Below, piece after piece: positions 5,582 to 9,773 of a stretch of DNA of 9,773 nt. Both the position numbers and the translations under genes were made by a program. How positions within the stretch are numbered: position 1 is the stretch's first letter; every line of letters starts with the position of its first letter. The notes under the pieces were generated by a model. The model ran no database searches. It had not been told where the DNA came from and was given only the letters and a program-made list of their open reading frames with translations. This stretch comes from Chloroflexota bacterium (GTDB lineage: Bacteria; Chloroflexota; UBA6077). The stretch is taken from NCBI GenBank assembly GCA_021788565.1, contig JAJYKO010000132.1:1-9773 (forward strand), in the 5' to 3' direction.

Positions 5582-5765
5582 AAGGATTCGTGGGGCGGTC
5601 CGTGCTGTCCCATCTCGCTGGAGAGGGCGAAAGTGAGGGCACTGTTGGCAACACGTGGGTGGTGAGGAGCGACCGCTCCTTCGCTCGCCGGCCGCGGAAG
5701 TTCATTGTACACGCCCTGTGGGAAACGCGCACGGGGTGCGTGAAGCAGGCAGGAGCGTTATACCC

Positions 5766-5774
5766 TGCTATAAT
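5766..5774 (+). promoter_or_regulatory. Extended -10 promoter of the moxR operon
   Basis: TGCTATAAT is a perfect extended -10 (TGn plus consensus TATAAT). No good -35 is seen 17 bp upstream, which extended -10 promoters can dispense with. Predicted start is near 5781, leaving a leader of about 65 nt before the moxR ATG. Confidence 0.65.
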
Positions 5775-5846
5775 CCGCGAGACATCGATGGATCTTCCCT
5801 CTCGGGAGTCCACCGCATATCTAGCCTTCGTGAAAGGTCGCAGCAC

Positions 5847-6821
5847 ATGAAGGATTCCGGCATCGAAAGCGTGGCCGAGGCCGCGAAGGCGATCCGCGAG
5901 AACATTGGCCGGGTAATCGTAGGCAAGGATGACGCTGTCACCATGCTTCTGGTGGCCCTGCTGTGTGAGGGCCACGTCCTGATCGAGGACGTCCCAGGTA
6001 CGGGCAAGACCACCCTGGCCAAGGCCCTCGCTCGTTCGCTGGACCTCTCCTTTCAGCGGATTCAGTTCACTCCCGACCTGCTGCCTTCTGACGTGACCGG
6101 CATCTCCTACTTCAACCAGCGCACACAGCAGTTTCAGTTTCGCCCGGGCCCGGTCTTCGCCAGCGTCCTGCTTGCCGACGAGATAAACCGCGCGACGCCC
6201 AGAACCCAGTCGGCGCTGCTGGAGGCTATGGAGGAGCGGCAGGTGACGGTGGACGGCGAAACTCGACGCCTTCCCAGGCCCTTCCTGGTGCTGGCCACCG
6301 AGAACCCCATCGAGCTCGAGGGCACCTTCCCACTCCCCGAGGCTCAACTGGACCGCTTCCTGATGCGCATCAACTTGGGCTACCCAACCCGAGAAGAAGA
6401 GAAGCGTATCGCCCGCCGTTTCCAGGAGTCCAGCCCCCTGGAAACGCTGGAGCCGGCGCTCCCCGGCGAGCATCTGCCGGAACTGGCGGCAACCTGCCGG
6501 CGCGTCTTCGTCTCGGAGGCAGTGGAAGACTACCTCGTCAGCATCGTCCAGGCATCCCGCGAGACTGCGGATATCGCCCTCGGCGCGAGTCCCCGAGCCA
6601 CCCTCGCGCTTTTGAAGGGCGCCCAGGCCCTGGCTGCCATCTCCGGGCGCGACTACGCGCTTCCGGACGACGTGAAGCGGCTGGCCATGCCGATTCTGAC
6701 TCACCGGCTGATCCTGGCTGCCCAGGACCGCCTCTCCGGCCGCGCGGCCGTGGGGGTAGTCTCGGACTTACTGGCTCGCGTCCCGGCGCCCGTCGAGGAT
6801 CTCAGCGGCGTGGAGGTATAG
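5847..6821 (+). CDS. moxR: MoxR-family AAA+ ATPase
   Basis: A 324-residue AAA+ ATPase of the MoxR family, cytoplasmic, thought to act as a chaperone or activator of partner proteins encoded beside it. Visible motifs: Walker A DVPGTGKTT (48-56), Walker B VLLADE (107-112), sensor 1 ATEN (150-153), and LPEAQLDRF (163-171), the conserved MoxR stretch that carries the arginine-finger region. The C-terminal lid includes GASPRATLALLKGAQALA (sensor 2). Length matches the family (310-340). ATG at 5847 is chosen because AAAGGT (5833-5838) lies 8 bp upstream and homologues begin with this kind of short lead-in to the IGRVIVGKDDAV helix. It is the first gene of an operon with DUF58 and DUF4129 genes, the classic MoxR neighbourhood, often linked to cell-envelope functions. 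Confidence 0.95.
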   Translation: MKDSGIESVAEAAKAIRENIGRVIVGKDDAVTMLLVALLCEGHVLIEDVPGTGKTTLAKALARSLDLSFQRIQFTPDLLPSDVTGISYFNQRTQQFQFRPGPVFASVLLADEINRATPRTQSALLEAMEERQVTVDGETRRLPRPFLVLATENPIELEGTFPLPEAQLDRFLMRINLGYPTREEEKRIARRFQESSPLETLEPALPGEHLPELAATCRRVFVSEAVEDYLVSIVQASRETADIALGASPRATLALLKGAQALAAISGRDYALPDDVKRLAMPILTHRLILAAQDRLSGRAAVGVVSDLLARVPAPVEDLSGVEV

Positions 6822-6825
6822 CCTC

Positions 6826-8067
6826 TTGCTGGCCAGCGAGATGGTCGTTACCCTCCTTCTGCTGTTCGCCCTGAGTGTCGCGACACGAGAGGCCCCACTC
6901 TTCCTGCTGACCCTCGCCCTCCTGGTTGCCGCGGCCCTCTCCCGATTGTGGGAGCGCTTCGCCCTGGAGCGGATCGAGTACCGGCGACACTTCAGCCGGG
7001 TCCATGTCGCCTTCGGAGCGCAGGTCGAGCTGGAAATCGAGGTGGTGAATCGGAAACTGCTGCCCCTCTCGTGGTTGGAAGCAGAGGATGAGCTGCCGCC
7101 GGAGCTCCATCTGCTGCACGGCCGGGTTCAGCCATCGTACAAGCCGAATCGAGTCGTGCTTGCCAACCTGCTGGCGCTGCGGCCCTACGAGCGACTCCGA
7201 CGCCGCTACACCCTCATATGCACGGCTCGGGGCGAGCACACCTTGGGCCCGGTGCGGCTCCAATCCGGCGACCTGTTCGGCTTTGCCCTGTGCGACCGCA
7301 CGCTGGAGATCTCCGACAGCCTCGTGGTTTACCCGCGAGTGGTCCCGCTCGCGGATCTCGGACTGCCGGCCCGGCATCCACTGGGCGACCTTCGCGCCCA
7401 GAGCTGGATCTTCGAAGACCCTAGCCGCATCGCCGGCGTGCGTGAGTACCGCCCCGGGGACTCGCTGCGTCGGGTCCACTGGCCCGCCACGGCCCGTTCC
7501 CAGCAGATGCAATCCCGGGTCTACGAGGCCACCACGAGCCACAAGCTGGGAATCTTCTTGAATGTGGCCACCGCTGAGGACGCACTGTGGAGTTACGGCT
7601 ACGACCCCGACGTGTTGGAACTCTCCATAATGGCCGCGGCATCCATCGCTATGTGGGGTTTGGAGCAGGGCTATCAGGTTGGTCTCTATACAAATGGCCT
7701 CCAAAAGAAGAGTCACGGGAGCGTCGCACTGGAGCCCGGTCGGAGCACCGAGCAGGCGGAGAGGATCCTGCTGACGCTGGGCCGCCTCCAGCCGCTGGTG
7801 AGCGAGCGGTTCCAGGACCTGCTGTCACGGCGAGGGTGGCAACTCCCGTTCGGAACAACGGTGGTGATAGTGAGCGCGTCGCTCTTTCCCGAGGCGGCGG
7901 CCACCGCCCAGGGGCTCCGAAGGAGCGGACATGGGGTAACGATGGTTTTCACTGGCCGGCGCGAGGTGGCGACTTCGCTTTATGGGGTAGTGGTACGGAG
8001 AATCGGCCCGCCCGGAGGCTGGAGGGATATGCCAGAACTATCGCCGGTGGCCGTCGTGACGGCGTAG
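6826..8067 (+). CDS. DUF58-domain membrane-anchored protein
   Basis: A 413-residue partner of MoxR. Two transmembrane helices at the N-terminus (about 6-20 and 23-39) are followed by a soluble part with beta-rich sequence (60-165) and the DUF58 core at about 198-233: DPSRIAGVREYRPGDSLRRV, then HWPATARSQQMQSRVYE. DUF58 proteins have a von Willebrand A-like C-terminal region; FLNVATAEDA (about 244-253) and the TTVVIVSASLF strand fit this, but the MIDAS residues look incomplete (inference). I chose the TTG at 6826 because GGAGGT (6812-6817), inside the last codons of moxR, is 8 bp upstream. The in-frame ATG at 6841 has no Shine-Dalgarno of its own. With a gap of only 4 bp after moxR, translation is probably coupled. 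Confidence 0.9.
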   Translation: MLASEMVVTLLLLFALSVATREAPLFLLTLALLVAAALSRLWERFALERIEYRRHFSRVHVAFGAQVELEIEVVNRKLLPLSWLEAEDELPPELHLLHGRVQPSYKPNRVVLANLLALRPYERLRRRYTLICTARGEHTLGPVRLQSGDLFGFALCDRTLEISDSLVVYPRVVPLADLGLPARHPLGDLRAQSWIFEDPSRIAGVREYRPGDSLRRVHWPATARSQQMQSRVYEATTSHKLGIFLNVATAEDALWSYGYDPDVLELSIMAAASIAMWGLEQGYQVGLYTNGLQKKSHGSVALEPGRSTEQAERILLTLGRLQPLVSERFQDLLSRRGWQLPFGTTVVIVSASLFPEAAATAQGLRRSGHGVTMVFTGRREVATSLYGVVVRRIGPPGGWRDMPELSPVAVVTA

Positions 8068-8101
8068 AGTAGGAGCGGCGACTGAGCGTGGAGTCTGCAC
8101 G

Positions 8102-9565
8102 ATGAGGATTGGACTGGCACGGGTCCTGGACTTTCTGCTGCTCGTGGGCGAGGTCGCGTGGATCTATGCGTGGGCGGTCGCGACGGGTGCCTGGTCGGGC
8201 AACGGCACTGTTGTGGCCCTTCCTGAGCTGTTTCTGCTGCTGGTGTCCGCCGTCGTGGTGTCGCGGCTGGTGGCTTCTGGCAGATGGCACGCGATCGCGG
8301 GCCGCGGGTTGGTCGTGGTGCTGGGCATCGCAGCGGTGGCGCTGGTTGTCATGGCCGAGCTGAATCCCCCCGGGGCATGGTCCCTGGATCCGGTTGCCTG
8401 GAACCGATGGCTGGATGGGCCAAACTCGGGTCGGGCTATTCTGGCCGGCGGCCTCGCCGCTGTGGCATGGCAGCGTGGGGTGTTACTGGGCCGTTCCAGA
8501 CCCGATGTTGCCACAATGGAGGGGAGCTTCCGCATTGGGATAATCGCCATATGTGGCCTCCTCGCGCTGGTGGGGCTGGCGGGAAGTGCGATCCGCCTTT
8601 CCTCAGATGCGCTGATCCCTTCGACGCTTGTGCTGCTGATCACCGGACTGGTGGGAATGCCCCTCGCCCGCATCGCCGACGCCGGCAGCCGGCCCCGCCA
8701 TCACCAAAGTCCCGCCCTTGCGCCCAGCGGCCCCTGGCTGACGATGCTCCTCGTCCTGGTAGCCGGCATTCTGACCGTGACGCTCCTCCTGGCCAAACTG
8801 TTCACCTTCGAGCGGATCGGCACTTTCATGGACTCCCTGATGGGGCGGCTGGACGCATTCCTGAGCGCGATCGTGTTCGTGCTGGCCATCCCATTTGGGC
8901 TGTTGGTACAGGCCCTCATCTTCCTGGTGCGGCTCGTCCTGAAGCCTCGACCGGAGCAGCCCCAGCCCCAGCAGCCGGACCTGGGCTGGATCTCAAAACT
9001 GGGCCAGCAGCAGGGGTCGGACGCCATCTCTCCTGCGCTGCTGTTCGCTCTGAAGGCGCTGGTAGCCCTGGCCCTTACCGCCGTGCTCGCCTGGATCATC
9101 TGGCGTGCCATCTCCAGACTCCAGCGGTTCTGGGAGCAGGATGACGTGGATGAGGTGCGGGACTCAGTCTGGAGCTGGCCGGGATGGATGGCCGTGTGGC
9201 GGTGGACTCTGAAGCGGCTACGGCCGGCGAAAGTCAAACTGATGGGCGCGATCAGCCGTCGGCACGTCGCCGTCGAGGAGGAGACGAACATCCGGAGCCT
9301 CTATCGTGGCCTGCTACGTCTGGGAGCTGCCATCGGCCATCCGCGTCACATCGCGGAGACGCCCCTGGAGTACGAGGCTCGCCTCGACCGGGTCGCACCC
9401 GAAGGCGCCGCGGAAGTGAGGGCTGTCTCCGATGCTTATGGCCACCTGCGCTATGGGCCGCCCCTACCCGTGGCCCCGGACTTGGACCCGATAGCCTCCG
9501 CGTTGGATCGACTGCGTGGCCTTTGGGAAAGCCGCATCTCCGGCGGGAACCGGCATCGCGCCTGA
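8102..9565 (+). CDS. Multi-pass membrane protein with C-terminal DUF4129 domain
   Basis: A 487-residue protein with about nine hydrophobic segments (around 5-28, 38-55, 66-86, 111-128, 144-164, 169-188, 212-232, 252-280, 316-335), a Pro/Gln-rich loop (281-293), and a soluble C-terminal domain. The DUF4129 signature is at about 396-452: NIRSLYRGLLRLGAAIGHPR, then the TPLEYEARL motif and AYGHLRYG. In TgpA-type proteins DUF4129 follows a transglutaminase core; here the core is absent and the domain sits on its own membrane part. ATG at 8102 has GGAG (8090-8093) 8 bp upstream and lies 34 bp past the DUF58 gene, so it is the third gene of the operon. Function unknown; the context suggests envelope or peptidoglycan-related work with MoxR and DUF58. 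Confidence 0.87.
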   Translation: MRIGLARVLDFLLLVGEVAWIYAWAVATGAWSGNGTVVALPELFLLLVSAVVVSRLVASGRWHAIAGRGLVVVLGIAAVALVVMAELNPPGAWSLDPVAWNRWLDGPNSGRAILAGGLAAVAWQRGVLLGRSRPDVATMEGSFRIGIIAICGLLALVGLAGSAIRLSSDALIPSTLVLLITGLVGMPLARIADAGSRPRHHQSPALAPSGPWLTMLLVLVAGILTVTLLLAKLFTFERIGTFMDSLMGRLDAFLSAIVFVLAIPFGLLVQALIFLVRLVLKPRPEQPQPQQPDLGWISKLGQQQGSDAISPALLFALKALVALALTAVLAWIIWRAISRLQRFWEQDDVDEVRDSVWSWPGWMAVWRWTLKRLRPAKVKLMGAISRRHVAVEEETNIRSLYRGLLRLGAAIGHPRHIAETPLEYEARLDRVAPEGAAEVRAVSDAYGHLRYGPPLPVAPDLDPIASALDRLRGLWESRISGGNRHRA

Positions 9566-9569
9566 TTGC

Positions 9570-9592
9570 CGGCGGTCGATCTTACTCCGCCG
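9570..9592. terminator. Possible hairpin between convergent genes
   Basis: CGGCGG (9570-9575) and CCGCCG (9587-9592) can form a 6-bp stem with an 11-base loop in the 16-bp gap and the end of the - strand gene. There is no T-run on either strand, so a role in termination is doubtful. No better terminator is visible between the two convergent genes. Confidence 0.2.
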
Positions 9593-9773
9593 TCTTCACC
9601 CAACTCCGCAGCACCTCTGCCACGCTCCACGCCTGAGCGATGCAACCCCGTGGAGTGAATGGCGCCTCGGCGTCGAATACCTCGCTGATCGACCCGATGC
9701 ATGCCTCCTGCAGGTGGCTCGCGAATCCGTCGAGGAACCGCCGTGTTCCGGCGCGGTCATTGGGGTACAGCTT
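9582..9773 (-). CDS. Glycogen debranching enzyme (amylo-alpha-1,6-glucosidase), C-terminal end
   Basis: Reading leftwards from the window edge, the - strand is open for 63 residues to a TAA at 9582-9584. The sequence begins KLYPNDRAGTRRFLDGFASH and contains EACIGSISEVFDAEAPFTPR followed by GCIAQAWSVAEVLRSW. This GSISEVFD...PRGCIAQAWSVAEVLR block is the conserved C-terminus of bacterial and archaeal glycogen debranching enzymes, closing the (alpha/alpha)6-barrel glucosidase domain. The enzyme hydrolyses alpha-1,6 branch residues during glycogen breakdown in the cytoplasm. Only the last tenth or so is inside the window, so the start and catalytic acids are not seen. It converges on the moxR operon, leaving a 16-bp gap, and is unlikely to be functionally tied to it. 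Confidence 0.85.
   Translation of the reverse strand, partial: KLYPNDRAGTRRFLDGFASHLQEACIGSISEVFDAEAPFTPRGCIAQAWSVAEVLRSWVKTAE

Larger units (their letters stand above)
5535..5846. other. Divergent control region between the transporter and moxR
   Basis: This 312-bp gap holds no convincing gene. From left to right: the ribosome site of the - strand transporter; a 12-bp tandem repeat (5558-5581); a stretch around 5618-5640 reading GGAGAGGGCGAAAGTGAGGG, which resembles the dispersed GAGAGGG/GTGAGGG extragenic repeats of many bacteria; a hairpin AGGAGC (5665-5670)/GCTCCT (5675-5680) with loop GACC; then the extended -10 promoter of moxR at 5766 and a leader of about 65 nt. The frame of moxR stays open back past 5655, but nothing before 5847 resembles a MoxR N-terminus. 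Confidence 0.6.

Noticed and set aside
4831..5712. A 293-codon open frame on the - strand overlapping the second EamA gene
   Set aside because: Shifted frame of the transporter gene; lacks hydrophobic segments and reads as low-complexity Arg/Gly sequence.
5580..6704. A 374-codon open frame on the - strand opposite moxR
   Set aside because: Fully antisense to a canonical MoxR ATPase with all motifs; it also crosses the promoter region. No family resemblance.
6802..7716. A 304-codon open frame on the - strand opposite the DUF58 gene
   Set aside because: Gln/Gly/Glu-rich antisense artefact; the + strand frame has the DUF58 core motif.
8284..9144. A 286-codon open frame on + overlapping the DUF4129 gene
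   Set aside because: Out of frame with the real membrane protein, Arg/Pro/Gly-rich, with no ribosome site.
1..9773. CRISPR array, tRNA genes, insertion sequences or phage attachment sites
   Set aside because: No evenly spaced 25-40 bp repeats, no cloverleaf with a TTCGA-type T-arm, and no transposase or integrase sequence was found on either strand.

Overview
The window is GC-rich bacterial chromosome with short intergenic gaps, Shine-Dalgarno sequences before most genes and several extended -10 promoters. The gene content (a membrane-anchored dynamin-like GTPase, a cyclophilin whose core begins MPKQYSAPP, a 5S rRNA gene standing alone, a MoxR/DUF58/DUF4129 cluster, a glycogen debranching enzyme) fits a Chloroflexota-like bacterium best. 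That assignment is an inference from remembered family resemblance and is only moderately secure. No phage, transposase, CRISPR or restriction gene is visible.

Left third (1-3384, all on +): the C-terminal part of a dynamin-family GTPase interrupted in frame by a GC-rich repeat; a ten-helix EamA/DMT-family transporter; a cyclophilin-type peptidyl-prolyl isomerase with a lipoprotein leader and a second, very well-formed internal start; then a 5S rRNA gene with its own promoter and its own intrinsic terminator.

Middle (3385-5846): a 376-bp stretch without a recognisable gene; two short convergent protein genes of unknown function (68 and 70 codons), each with a hairpin downstream; a third small gene (119 aa) whose 3' end overlaps, tail to tail, a second EamA transporter on the - strand; and a 312-bp divergent control region with a perfect 12-bp tandem repeat, a hairpin and an extended -10 promoter.

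Right third (5847-9773): a compact operon on + encoding a MoxR AAA+ ATPase, a DUF58 protein (TTG start, with its Shine-Dalgarno inside the end of moxR) and a nine-helix membrane protein ending in a DUF4129 domain. MoxR/DUF58/DUF4129 sets are usually accompanied by a TgpA-type transglutaminase. None follows here, because the operon runs straight into the 3' end of a convergent glycogen debranching enzyme gene cut by the window edge.

I see no clearly new multi-gene system. The best leads are the two-start cyclophilin, the 70-residue protein built from two copies of a helix-strand unit, the solo 5S gene, and the repeat insertion inside the dynamin-like GTPase.
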